Assembly: GCA_029975275.1 (NCBI GenBank)
Contig: JARKPN010000083.1
Span: 19,108 to 83,107, forward strand
Source: Geobacteraceae bacterium
GTDB lineage: Bacteria > Desulfobacterota > Desulfuromonadia > Geobacterales > Geobacteraceae
Length of the DNA stretch: 64,000 nucleotides
Direction of reading: 5' to 3'
The translations under genes were made by a program, and so were the position numbers. Position 1 is the stretch's first letter, and every line of letters begins with the position of its first letter. A model generated the notes under the pieces. The model was not told where the DNA came from and did not search any database. It saw nothing but the letters and a program-made list of their open reading frames with translations. This document shows positions 50,482-60,467 of the stretch, piece by piece.

Positions 50482-51327
50482 ATGACTGACGAGAAGTTCC
50501 TCCCCTTCATTGAGCATCTGGCCGAGCTCAGGAAGCGGCTTATCATCATCATCATCGGTGTGGTCATCGGCATGGGAGTCGCCTGGAACGTGTCCGACGA
50601 CATCCTTGGGTTCATCGAGAAGCCGATTACCGGACATACCTACCTGACCGGGCTGAAACAGCGGGTCTACCAGGAGATGAGGGAGCGTTACCCAGCCATA
50701 TACGCACGATTCGACCTGGAAAAGGAAGCGGCCGCCGTGGTCAAGGATCGCAAGCTCAACTACAGCGCTCCGCTGGAGCCCTTCTTCATCCAGTGCAAGA
50801 TAGCACTCATCGCCGGCTTCATCCTGGCGCTGCCGCTGGTGTTCCACCAGGTCTGGATGTTCGTGGCGCCGGGCCTCACGGCCAGGGAGCGGCGGCTGAC
50901 CGTCCCCTTCGTTCTTACCGCCACCTTCAGCTTCTGCCTGGGCGCCGCCTTTTTTCTGACGATCATCTGGCCGGTCATCATCAATTTTTCCCTCTCCTAC
51001 GAAACCGCCGGGCTCCAGAGCTGGTTCAACCTGAGCGCCTACGTGAACTTCTGTCTGCGCCTGATCCTGATTTTCGGCCTGATCTTCGAGCTGCCGATCC
51101 TGACCATCGTCCTGTCGCGCTTCGGCCTGGTCACCGGCAGGCGGCTTGCGGCGTGGAGAAAATACGCGGTCCTGGCCAGCGCCATCATAGCGGCCTTCCA
51201 TGCCGACCTCATAACCATGATCGTGGTGATGATCCCGCTCTATGCCATGTACGAGGTGAGCATCTGGGTGGCATACCTGTTTGGCAGGAGGAAAAGGGCC
51301 GGCAGGGCAGCGGGGGCCGAGGGATGA
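50482..51327 (+). CDS. tatC: Sec-independent translocase subunit TatC, divergent
   Basis: A 281-residue, six-helix TatC-family protein. The conserved start LPFIEHLAELRKRLI and the FELPI Glu in FGLIFELPILTIVLSRFGLV are present, as are FHQVWMFVAPGLTARERR and YAMYEVSIW. Two features are odd. The first periplasmic loop is enlarged by about 45 residues (YQEMRERYPAIYARFDLEKE and onward). The usual TPPD-type motif between helices 5 and 6 reads AAFHADLIT. No tatA or tatB is adjacent. The ATG at 50482 is chosen because upstream residues are low-complexity and overlap rnr. It is coupled to ribF by an ATGA overlap. Confidence 0.85.
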   Translation: MTDEKFLPFIEHLAELRKRLIIIIIGVVIGMGVAWNVSDDILGFIEKPITGHTYLTGLKQRVYQEMRERYPAIYARFDLEKEAAAVVKDRKLNYSAPLEPFFIQCKIALIAGFILALPLVFHQVWMFVAPGLTARERRLTVPFVLTATFSFCLGAAFFLTIIWPVIINFSLSYETAGLQSWFNLSAYVNFCLRLILIFGLIFELPILTIVLSRFGLVTGRRLAAWRKYAVLASAIIAAFHADLITMIVVMIPLYAMYEVSIWVAYLFGRRKRAGRAAGAEG

Positions 51328-52271
51328 TTGTCTTCAGGGATGTGGCGGAGATTTCCGGCCCGCTTTCCAACGCGGTGGTTACGGTGGGGAACTTCGACGG
51401 GGTGCACCAGGGCCACCGTGAGATTTTCCGCAGGGTCAGGGCGGCAGCAACGAAATCCGGAGGGGTCTCGGTGGTGGTCACTTTCATCCCCCATCCACTG
51501 AAGGTCCTGTCCCCGGAGCGCGACTTCAGGCTGATCACCACCTACGCCGAAAAGGAGCGGCTCATCGCCGAGTCGGGCATCGACTGTCTGGTCACGCTCC
51601 CGTTTTCACGTGAATTCGCCGCACTACCGGCAGCTGTTTTCGTACGCGACGTACTCGTCGGCCGGATCGGCATGAAGCGGCTCGTCGTCGGGTACGATTA
51701 CGCATTCGGCCGGAACCGGGAAGGAGGCGTCGAACTCCTCGGGCGGATGGGCAGGGAAATGAACTTCAGCGTGGAAGTGCTCGATCAGATAGGCGACGGT
51801 GAGACCGGCTTCAGCAGCAGCATGGTCAGGGAGCGCATCGGGGCAGGCGATGTCAGGGGGGTTGCACCCCTGCTGGGGAGACATTTTTCCGTGGGCGGGA
51901 CCGTGGTCCACGGTCTGCACCGGGGGAGGAAGATCGGTTTTCCCACGGCCAATATCGAGGCCGAGGAGGAACTTCTGCCTCAACCGGGGGTCTATGCGGT
52001 CAAGGTGGAATGGAACGGCGTCGTGCGCGACGGGGCCTGCAATATCGGCGACAACCCGACCTTCCGGGGGACAAGGCTGACCGTAGAGGTCCATGTGCTG
52101 GACTTCGAAGGCGACCTCTACGGCAAGACCCTCAGGATTCACTTCATCGAGAGGATCAGGGAGGAGCGGAAGTACCCCGACGTCCTCTCCCTGATCGAGG
52201 CCATCCAGGACGACGTGGCCCGTTGCCGGGACATCCTGCGCGACGTCTCGCTGATACCTTGCCATGACTGA
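51324..52271 (+). CDS. ribF: bifunctional riboflavin kinase/FAD synthetase
   Basis: A 315-residue RibF. The N-terminal FMN adenylyltransferase domain has VVTVGNFDGVHQGHREIF and the later FSSSMVRERIGAGDV; the C-terminal riboflavin kinase domain has KIGFPTANI, PGVYAVKVE and GDNPTF, with EVHVLDFEGDLYG closing it. It converts riboflavin to FMN and FAD in the cytoplasm. The start overlaps the tatC stop (ATGA at 51324-51327), and the stop overlaps the next start by eight bases, so tatC-ribF-UPF0104 appear co-translated. Confidence 0.93.
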   Translation: MIVFRDVAEISGPLSNAVVTVGNFDGVHQGHREIFRRVRAAATKSGGVSVVVTFIPHPLKVLSPERDFRLITTYAEKERLIAESGIDCLVTLPFSREFAALPAAVFVRDVLVGRIGMKRLVVGYDYAFGRNREGGVELLGRMGREMNFSVEVLDQIGDGETGFSSSMVRERIGAGDVRGVAPLLGRHFSVGGTVVHGLHRGRKIGFPTANIEAEEELLPQPGVYAVKVEWNGVVRDGACNIGDNPTFRGTRLTVEVHVLDFEGDLYGKTLRIHFIERIREERKYPDVLSLIEAIQDDVARCRDILRDVSLIPCHD

Positions 52272-53388
52272 GACGAACGCGAAGGTGGCCGTCACCAGTC
52301 CCGTCGGCGGGTCCGGGTGGAAGTTCTGGCTCGGCATCGGCGTCAGCGCGTTTTTCCTTTTCCTCATGTTCCGCTCCATCGACGGCGCCGGGCTGCTGGC
52401 CGCGCTGCGGGAGATGGACGGCCGGTTCCTGGCGCCCGCCGTGGCCTCCACCCTGCTGAGCTATTACCTGCGGGCCTGGCGCTGGAAGCTCCTGCTTGAA
52501 ACGGAAAAGGACGCGTCCATGCGTAACCTTTTCCACGCGACCACAATCGGTTACATGGCCAACAATCTCCTCCCGGCCAGGATAGGAGAGCTGGTGCGGG
52601 TCTACGTGCTGGGGGAACGGGAGGGGATCGACAAGGGGACCGTGTTCGCCTCCCTGGTGCTGGACAGGCTGTTCGACGGGTTCTCGGTCCTGTGCATACT
52701 CCTGCTGACCCTGTTCACGCTCCGTCTTCCGGGTGACGACGGTGGGGTCCGCACCGCCCTGGTGACCGGCGGATACCTGACAGTCGCGGCCTACTTGGTT
52801 GTCCTGGGTTTCCTGGTCCTCCTGAAGCGGAGGACCGCGGCCACGCTTCGCCTTGCCGGAAAAATCCTGAAACCCTTGCCGGCGCGGGTGTCGGAAAAGG
52901 TCGTTCCGCTGCTCGACTCCTTCATCGGCGGGATTCGTCTCTCCTCCCGGCCCGGCAACCTTGCCGGCCTGGCAATATCCTCGGTGCTCATCTGGCTTTT
53001 CGCGGTCTGGCCCATCGACCTTGCCCTCCGCTCCTTCGACGTGGTTCTCCCGCTGACCGCCTCCCTGTTCATCATGGTCCTGCTGGTGGTGGCGGTCATG
53101 CTTCCCGCGTCGCCCGGCTATATCGGAACCTATCACTATGCCTGCTTCAAGGCCCTGACCTTCTACGGCGTTTCCGGGGAACAGGCCATGGCCGTGGCCC
53201 TGGTGATACATGCCTTGAATTTCTTTCCCATTACCTTTCTGGGGCTCTACTACCTGGCACGGGACAGGATGTCGCTGTCGGGACTGGGGGGAGGCAAATC
53301 CGACCACCCTCCATCCCCTTCCCGATCCGGGACGGAGCCCCGTCTGGACGCAGGTGGCAAAGAAGCGAAGGGAACCGACAAGACATGA
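52264..53388 (+). CDS. UPF0104/YbhN-like integral membrane protein (LPG synthase TM domain family)
   Basis: A 374-residue membrane protein with about eight helices. Family landmarks are LSYYLRAWRWKLLL, GYMANNLLPARIGELVRVYV, SLVLDRLFDGFSVL and MLPASPGYIGTYHYACFKAL. This domain is shared with the membrane part of lysylphosphatidylglycerol synthases and with proteins handling lipid-linked or hopanoid precursors, but the aminoacyl-transfer domain is absent. The polar C-terminus (from about residue 340) looks disordered. The substrate is unknown; the next gene, a DUF2723 membrane protein, may act with it. Confidence 0.85.
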   Translation: MTETNAKVAVTSPVGGSGWKFWLGIGVSAFFLFLMFRSIDGAGLLAALREMDGRFLAPAVASTLLSYYLRAWRWKLLLETEKDASMRNLFHATTIGYMANNLLPARIGELVRVYVLGEREGIDKGTVFASLVLDRLFDGFSVLCILLLTLFTLRLPGDDGGVRTALVTGGYLTVAAYLVVLGFLVLLKRRTAATLRLAGKILKPLPARVSEKVVPLLDSFIGGIRLSSRPGNLAGLAISSVLIWLFAVWPIDLALRSFDVVLPLTASLFIMVLLVVAVMLPASPGYIGTYHYACFKALTFYGVSGEQAMAVALVIHALNFFPITFLGLYYLARDRMSLSGLGGGKSDHPPSPSRSGTEPRLDAGGKEAKGTDKT

Positions 53389-53395
53389 CGCGTGA

Positions 53396-53426
53396 GACCT
53401 GCCGGGTTTTCGAAACTTGGCAGGTC
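53396..53426. repeat. imperfect relative of the 40-base palindrome
   Basis: GACCTGCCGGGTTTTCG followed by AAACTTGGCAGGTC forms a hairpin in the spacer before the DUF2723 gene. Its left arm matches the perfect palindrome at 40539-40578 over GACCTGCCGGGTTTT. Confidence 0.55.
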
Positions 53427-53470
53427 CGGCTTCCTGATGGTTGCATCGAGGACAAACCGAAAGGTCCGGC

Positions 53471-55411
53471 GTGAGTAAAAATACCTTCTTCAATTCAGTG
53501 GATACCTTCGCGATCCTTTCCGTGGTCGTGCCTCTGTCCGTCTATCTCCTGACCCTGGCACCGTCGGTGACCTTTTTCGACAGCGGCGAGTTCATCGCCG
53601 CCGTCTCTTCGCTGGGCTCGGCCCATTCCCCGGGCTATCCCCTGTTCATCAACTACGCCAAGCCGTTCTGCTGGCTCCCCTTCGGCAACATCGCCTTCCG
53701 GGTCAACTTCGCGACCGCGCTTTCGGCCGCGCTGGCGTGCCTCGGGGTCTATATTCTCACCCTCCGGCTGCTGACGGATGAAGGACCGGTCCCCGGCGGC
53801 CGGATGGGAGAGCTTCTGAAGAAGGCCGCCGCGCTGGCGGCGAGCCTCGCCTTTGCCTTCTCCCCCCGCCTCTGGCTCCAGTCCAACCACGACAAGCCTT
53901 ACCCGCTGCTGGCGTTCCTGGCCGCACTGGTGTTCTGGCTGCTGCTCAGGTGGCGGACGGAATACCGGCTTGGGAACGAGCGTCCCGGCGACGTCTACCT
54001 GGGGGCGTTTCTCTGCGGGCTCGGCATGGGCGCGCACCAGACCATGGTCCTGCTGCTTCCCTCGATTGCATTCCTGGTTCTCTACACGGACTGGAGGCTC
54101 ATTACCCGGTTCAGGGAACAGGTTTTGTCCGTGACGTCATTCTGGCTCGGTTTTGCAGTCTATCTTCACCAGCCTGTCCGGGCAACCCGGGATCCCCTAA
54201 TGAACTGGGGCGACGTGGATACGCTCTCCCGTTTCCTCTGGCACTTTCTCCGCAAGGGGTACCCGGTGGAGCGGGTCGACCGGGACCTGGCCCTGTTGCT
54301 GAAGCAGCTCGCGGCATTCAACATAGTTCACGAATTTACCGCAGCGGGGCTCTTTCTCCTGCTGGTCGGCGCCGTTGCCTTCCGCAGGCAGTGCACGGCG
54401 TTCATTATCGCATTCGGGACAGCGGTGCTGACCTTTCTCGCATTCATCGTAGGCTACCAGAATACCCCGGCGGAAACCGTCTTCCTCACCGAGGAGTTCT
54501 TCACCCCTCTCTACCTGCTGGCGGCGGTCTTTATGGGGCTCGGCCTCTTTGCCCTGGCCGGTACGCTTGCCGAGTCCATTTCCCGCAGGCTCTGGAGCCC
54601 GTTTTCCCCGGGCTCGGGCGATGAGCGGGAACCCGGACGGGGGAGGACTGTTGCCGGGCGCCTGGCCGGCCTGGCGCTCTGCGGCATGCTGCTGCTTCTG
54701 GTGGTCGCGCTTCCGGCGCTGCAGTGCGCGGCCAATTACCAGCCCAACAACCAGCGGAAAAACTATCTGGCCTACGACTATGCCCAGAATACCTTCCGCT
54801 CCCTGCCCCACGGGACCGCCCTGTTCACCTGGGGGGACAGCGGCGCCTTTCCCCTCTGGTACCTGCAGGGGGTGGAGAGGATGCGGGAGGACCTCTCGCT
54901 GCTGCACGTCCCCCACCTCCAGTTCGACTGGTACCTGGACTCATTCCCGGACCTCTTCCGGGACAGCGTGCTGCGGAGTGGGCTGGCCGCCTCGGCGCCG
55001 CTGCGTGACGTCCTCCTTATGGCCATGAAGGAGCAGGCTGCGAACCGGCCGGTTTTTGTCGATTTCTCTACCCGCTATTCGGTGGAGTTGCCCGGGTCTG
55101 CCTTGCGGCAGCAGGGGATATGCTACCAGGTGACTGAGAGCGCTCAAGGAACGCCGCATCCGCCGGATACCGACGTATGGGAGCTGTACTCGCTGCGGGG
55201 CGTGCTTACCGATCCCGTCCCCTTCCTGGACCTGGATTCGATCAAGGCGGTACGGATTTATGCATACAGCAGACTGGAGGCCGGGGAGACCCTCGTGTCT
55301 CTGGGCCGCATGGGTGAGGGACGGGCCGAGCTGAGACTGGCGGAGACCATAGACCCGGACCTGCGGCAGGAGGCCCGGCGCATACTGCTTGAACACGGAG
55401 CGGCGAGATGA
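53471..55411 (+). CDS. DUF2723 family membrane protein
   Basis: A 646-residue protein with about ten N-terminal and central membrane segments and a soluble C-terminal part. The early loop FFDSGEFIAAVSSLGSAHSP, then GYPLFINYAKPF, carries the conserved D-x-GEF and HSPGYP motifs of DUF2723, resembling GT-C glycosyltransferases such as protein O-mannosyltransferases. The substrate is unknown. The start chosen is GTG at 53471 with AAAGGT seven bases upstream; a TTG at 53441 is less likely. Its end overlaps aroE by four bases. Confidence 0.85.
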   Translation: MSKNTFFNSVDTFAILSVVVPLSVYLLTLAPSVTFFDSGEFIAAVSSLGSAHSPGYPLFINYAKPFCWLPFGNIAFRVNFATALSAALACLGVYILTLRLLTDEGPVPGGRMGELLKKAAALAASLAFAFSPRLWLQSNHDKPYPLLAFLAALVFWLLLRWRTEYRLGNERPGDVYLGAFLCGLGMGAHQTMVLLLPSIAFLVLYTDWRLITRFREQVLSVTSFWLGFAVYLHQPVRATRDPLMNWGDVDTLSRFLWHFLRKGYPVERVDRDLALLLKQLAAFNIVHEFTAAGLFLLLVGAVAFRRQCTAFIIAFGTAVLTFLAFIVGYQNTPAETVFLTEEFFTPLYLLAAVFMGLGLFALAGTLAESISRRLWSPFSPGSGDEREPGRGRTVAGRLAGLALCGMLLLLVVALPALQCAANYQPNNQRKNYLAYDYAQNTFRSLPHGTALFTWGDSGAFPLWYLQGVERMREDLSLLHVPHLQFDWYLDSFPDLFRDSVLRSGLAASAPLRDVLLMAMKEQAANRPVFVDFSTRYSVELPGSALRQQGICYQVTESAQGTPHPPDTDVWELYSLRGVLTDPVPFLDLDSIKAVRIYAYSRLEAGETLVSLGRMGEGRAELRLAETIDPDLRQEARRILLEHGAAR

Positions 55412-56271
55412 TAAGGATTACGGGCAAAACAAGAGTGCTGGGTATTGTCGGCTGGCCGGTGGGCCACTCTCTCTCCCCTGCCATGCACAACGCCGCCATA
55501 GCCGCGCTGGGCATCGATTATATCTACGTGCCGTTCCCGGTGGAGCCGGAGTGCCTCGGCCCGGCCGTGGAGGGGCTGAGGAGGCTGGGCGTATGGGGGT
55601 TCAACGTGACCATACCCCACAAGTCCGCCATCATCCCCTTTCTCGACAGGGTGTCGCGGGAGGCCGGGCTGTGCGGGGCCGTGAATACGGTGCGTCGTGA
55701 TGGGGACCTGCTGGTCGGCCACAACACCGACGGCGCCGGATTCCTGGCGTCCCTGCGGGAGGACCTGGGCTTCGACCCCCGCGGCGCGGCGATCCTGGTC
55801 CTCGGGGCCGGCGGCGCCGCGCTGGGGGCGGTCGCGGCCTTGTCAGGGGCGGGTGCGGCCAGGATCATTGTCGCCAACAGGACCGCCGAGCGGGGCGCGT
55901 CCCTGGTGGAGAGGTTCCGCCCGGTCTTCGGAGGGGTGGGGTTCTCGCTCTCGTCCCTGTGTCCCGGGGAATTGGTGGGGCATCTGCGGACGATCGATCT
56001 GCTGGTCAACACCACGTCGGTCGGTATGAACGGGACGCGGTTCGAGGACCTTCCCCTGGCGGAACTGCGGTCAGGCGGACGGGTGTACGACATGGTGTAC
56101 GCGCCGGCCGAGACACCGCTCCTGGCAGCCGCGCGGGAGCGGGGACTGACGTGCGCGAACGGGCTCGGCATGCTGGCCTCCCAGGGGGAGGCGGCCTTTT
56201 CACTCTGGACCGGCATCGAGCCGCCCGCCGGTCTCATGAAAATCACCTTGCGCAGAGAACTTGAAGGATAA
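55408..56271 (+). CDS. aroE: shikimate dehydrogenase
   Basis: A 287-residue AroE. Landmarks are GWPVGHSLSPAMHNAAIAAL, FNVTIPHKSAI with the catalytic Lys, GHNTDGAGF with the substrate-binding Asp, the dinucleotide motif LVLGAGGAALGAVAAL, VANRTAERG and GLGMLASQGEAAFSLWTG. It reduces 3-dehydroshikimate with NADPH in aromatic amino-acid synthesis. The start overlaps the preceding stop (ATGA). It sits just upstream of pilB, an order also known in Geobacter, but has no functional link to pili. Confidence 0.95.
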   Translation: MIRITGKTRVLGIVGWPVGHSLSPAMHNAAIAALGIDYIYVPFPVEPECLGPAVEGLRRLGVWGFNVTIPHKSAIIPFLDRVSREAGLCGAVNTVRRDGDLLVGHNTDGAGFLASLREDLGFDPRGAAILVLGAGGAALGAVAALSGAGAARIIVANRTAERGASLVERFRPVFGGVGFSLSSLCPGELVGHLRTIDLLVNTTSVGMNGTRFEDLPLAELRSGGRVYDMVYAPAETPLLAAARERGLTCANGLGMLASQGEAAFSLWTGIEPPAGLMKITLRRELEG

Positions 56272-56278
56272 CAAAGCC

Positions 56279-56308
56279 TTGACAATGGCATCGGTTTCAA
56301 AATAGTAT
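56279..56308 (+). promoter_or_regulatory. sigma-70 promoter upstream of pilB
   Basis: TTGACA (56279-56284) and TAGTAT (56303-56308) are separated by 18 bases, beginning seven bases after the aroE stop and about 40 bases before the pilB ATG. The -35 is perfect; the -10 matches four of six. Confidence 0.55.
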
Positions 56309-56349
56309 GCAGCAGTTATCACCAGCCCGTCCGTAAATCCGAGGTCCGA

Positions 56350-58056
<1,707 letters not shown>

Positions 58057-58066
58057 GGGGGAGAGA

Positions 58067-59164
58067 ATGGCCAATCTGCATGACATGTTGAAGGAGCTCA
58101 TCGAGCGGGGGGGGTCGGACCTGCACATCACCACCAATTCGCCTCCGCAGGTGAGGATAGACGGGAAACTCATATCCCTGGACATGCCCCCCCTGAACCC
58201 GATCGAGACCAAACAGCTCTGCTACAGCGTGCTGACCGATTCCCAGAAGCACAAGTTCGAGGAGGAGAACGAGCTGGACCTCTCCTTCGGCGTCAAGGGA
58301 CTCTCCCGGTTCCGCTCCAACATCTTCATTCAGAGGGGGGCGGTGGCCGGGGTCTTCAGGACCATCCCCTTCAAGATACTCTCCTTCGAGGAACTGGGGC
58401 TCCCCCCCATTGTGGCGGACCTCGCCTACAAGCCGAGGGGGCTGGTGCTGGTAACCGGACCCACCGGCAGCGGCAAGTCCACCACCCTGGCGTCCATTAT
58501 CGACAAGATCAACTCGGAGCGGAGCGACCACATCGTGACCATCGAGGACCCCATCGAGTATCTCCACCCCCACAAGAGGTGCCTGGTGAACCAGCGCGAA
58601 GTCGGGTCGGACACCAGGAGCTTCAAGCACGCGCTCAAGTACGTGCTGCGCCAGGACCCGGACGTGGTCCTGGTGGGCGAGATGCGCGACCTGGAGACCA
58701 TCGAGGCGGCCCTGACCCTGGCCGAGACCGGCCACCTCTGCTTCGCCACCCTCCACACCAATTCCTGCGTCCAGACCATCAACCGTATCGTGGACGTGTT
58801 TCCCCCGTATCAGCAGACCCAGATCCGGGCGCAGCTCTCCTTCTCCCTGGAGGGGGTTCTGTCCCAGGCGCTCATACCCAAGGCGAGCGGCAGGGGGAGG
58901 GCACTGGCTCTGGAGATCATGGTCCCCAACGCCGCCATCCGCAACCTGATCCGCGAGGACAAACTCCACCAGATCTATTCGCAGATGCAGGTGGGGCAGG
59001 AAAAGTTCGGCATGCAGACCATGAACCAGTCCCTGTTCAACCTCTACCAGAAGCGTATCATCACCCTTGACGAGGCCATCGGCAGGTCGTCTGACCCGGA
59101 CGAGCTCAAGCAGATGATGGGGATGGCGAGCGGCGCGCTCTCGACGAAAAAGCCGTTGAGGTAG
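58067..59164 (+). CDS. pilT: type IV pilus retraction ATPase PilT
   Basis: A 365-residue PilT. MANLHDMLKELIERGGSDLH is a classic start, followed by Walker A GPTGSGKST (about residues 130-138), EDPIEYLHPH, Walker B VVLVGEMRDLETIEAAL, His box LHTNSCVQTINR and the retraction-specific NAAIRNLIREDKLHQIYSQM. It depolymerises pili. It lies ten bases after pilB with GGGGGGAGAGA before the ATG. In Geobacter the PilT copy next to pilB is usually called PilT4. Confidence 0.95.
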   Translation: MANLHDMLKELIERGGSDLHITTNSPPQVRIDGKLISLDMPPLNPIETKQLCYSVLTDSQKHKFEEENELDLSFGVKGLSRFRSNIFIQRGAVAGVFRTIPFKILSFEELGLPPIVADLAYKPRGLVLVTGPTGSGKSTTLASIIDKINSERSDHIVTIEDPIEYLHPHKRCLVNQREVGSDTRSFKHALKYVLRQDPDVVLVGEMRDLETIEAALTLAETGHLCFATLHTNSCVQTINRIVDVFPPYQQTQIRAQLSFSLEGVLSQALIPKASGRGRALALEIMVPNAAIRNLIREDKLHQIYSQMQVGQEKFGMQTMNQSLFNLYQKRIITLDEAIGRSSDPDELKQMMGMASGALSTKKPLR

Positions 59165-59243
59165 GGTGACAGGTCGCCATGGCAGGCATACGATGACGTT
59201 TTAATGTTCAGTGCCACTGTATCGGCGCTTTAAGGAGGAGAAG

Positions 59244-60464
59244 ATGGCCAAGTTCAGGTGGGAGGCCCGCGGCAGGACCGGTTCGGTACAAAAGGGGGTC
59301 ATGGATGCCCCGAGCCGTGATATGGTCGAGGCCCAGTTGAAAAAATTCGGCTTCAGCGGCATCTCCATTAAGGAGGAGGGGAAGGGTCTCAGCATGGAGA
59401 TCAAGCTTCCCGGCCTCGGCAGCAAGAAGGTTCAGACCAAGGAGATCGTGGTCTTCACCCGCCAGTTCGCCACCATGATTGACTCCGGCCTTCCGCTGGT
59501 GCAGTGCCTGGAGATCCTTTCAAGCCAGCAGGAGAACAAGACCTTCAAGGAGGTGCTGGTAAAGGTCAAGGAGAGCGTGGAAGGAGGATCCACCTTTGCC
59601 GACGCCCTTGCCAGGCATCCCAAAGTCTTTGATGACCTGTTCGTGAACCTGGTGGCGGCGGGTGAGGTGGGCGGCATCCTGGACACCATCCTGAACCGAC
59701 TGGCCTCCTATACGGAAAAGGCCATGAAGCTCAAGAAGCAGATCAAGGGCGCCATGGTATACCCGACCACGGTCATGTCCATTGCCATCATTGTCATAGC
59801 GGTCATCATGATATTCGTCATTCCCACCTTCGCTGGTATGTTCGCCGACTTCGGCGGGGAACTACCGGCACCAACCCAGTTCGTCATCAGCCTGAGCAAC
59901 TTCCTGGTCAAGTACATTATTGTCATCCTTGTCGCCATCGTTGCTGTCACCTTTCTGTTCAAGAAATACTACGCTACCGAAAAAGGCCGCCGAATAATAG
60001 ATCGCTTGGCATTGCGGGCGCCGGTATTCGGGTTGCTGATCCGCAAGGTGGCTGTAGCCAAATTCACCCGAACCCTAGGTACTCTGGTGAGTAGTGGCGT
60101 GCCGATACTTGACGGTCTAGATATAGTAGCGAAAACAGCGGGCAACAAGGTCGTGGAAGAGGCCATCATGAAGGTACGCCAGTCAATTTCCGAGGGAAAG
60201 ACCATCGCCGAGCCCCTGCAGCAGAGCGGGGTCTTTCCCCCCATGGTGGTTCAGATGATCGCCGTTGGTGAAGCCACCGGCGCCATGGACGCCATGCTTT
60301 CCAAGATAGCGGACTTCTACGACGACGAGGTGGACGACGCTGTGGCGGCCATGACCGCCATGCTGGAGCCGATGCTCATGGTGTTCCTCGGAGTGACGGT
60401 CGGCGGCCTGGTCATCGCCATGTATCTCCCCATATTCAAAATCGCCGGCGCCGTCGCTCAGTAA
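59244..60464 (+). CDS. pilC: type IV pilus inner-membrane platform protein PilC
   Basis: A 406-residue T2SSF-domain protein with two homologous cytoplasmic domains and three membrane helices. Blocks include FTRQFATMIDSGLPLVQCLE, VAAGEVGGILDTILNRLASY and VAVGEATGAMDAMLSKIADF, with PMLMVFLGVTVGGLVIAMYL near the end. It anchors the PilB/PilT motors and pilin assembly. The ATG at 59244 is supported by TAAGGAGGAGAAG; upstream in-frame codons are not needed. It ends three bases before pilS. Confidence 0.95.
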   Translation: MAKFRWEARGRTGSVQKGVMDAPSRDMVEAQLKKFGFSGISIKEEGKGLSMEIKLPGLGSKKVQTKEIVVFTRQFATMIDSGLPLVQCLEILSSQQENKTFKEVLVKVKESVEGGSTFADALARHPKVFDDLFVNLVAAGEVGGILDTILNRLASYTEKAMKLKKQIKGAMVYPTTVMSIAIIVIAVIMIFVIPTFAGMFADFGGELPAPTQFVISLSNFLVKYIIVILVAIVAVTFLFKKYYATEKGRRIIDRLALRAPVFGLLIRKVAVAKFTRTLGTLVSSGVPILDGLDIVAKTAGNKVVEEAIMKVRQSISEGKTIAEPLQQSGVFPPMVVQMIAVGEATGAMDAMLSKIADFYDDEVDDAVAAMTAMLEPMLMVFLGVTVGGLVIAMYLPIFKIAGAVAQ

Positions 60465-60467
60465 AAA

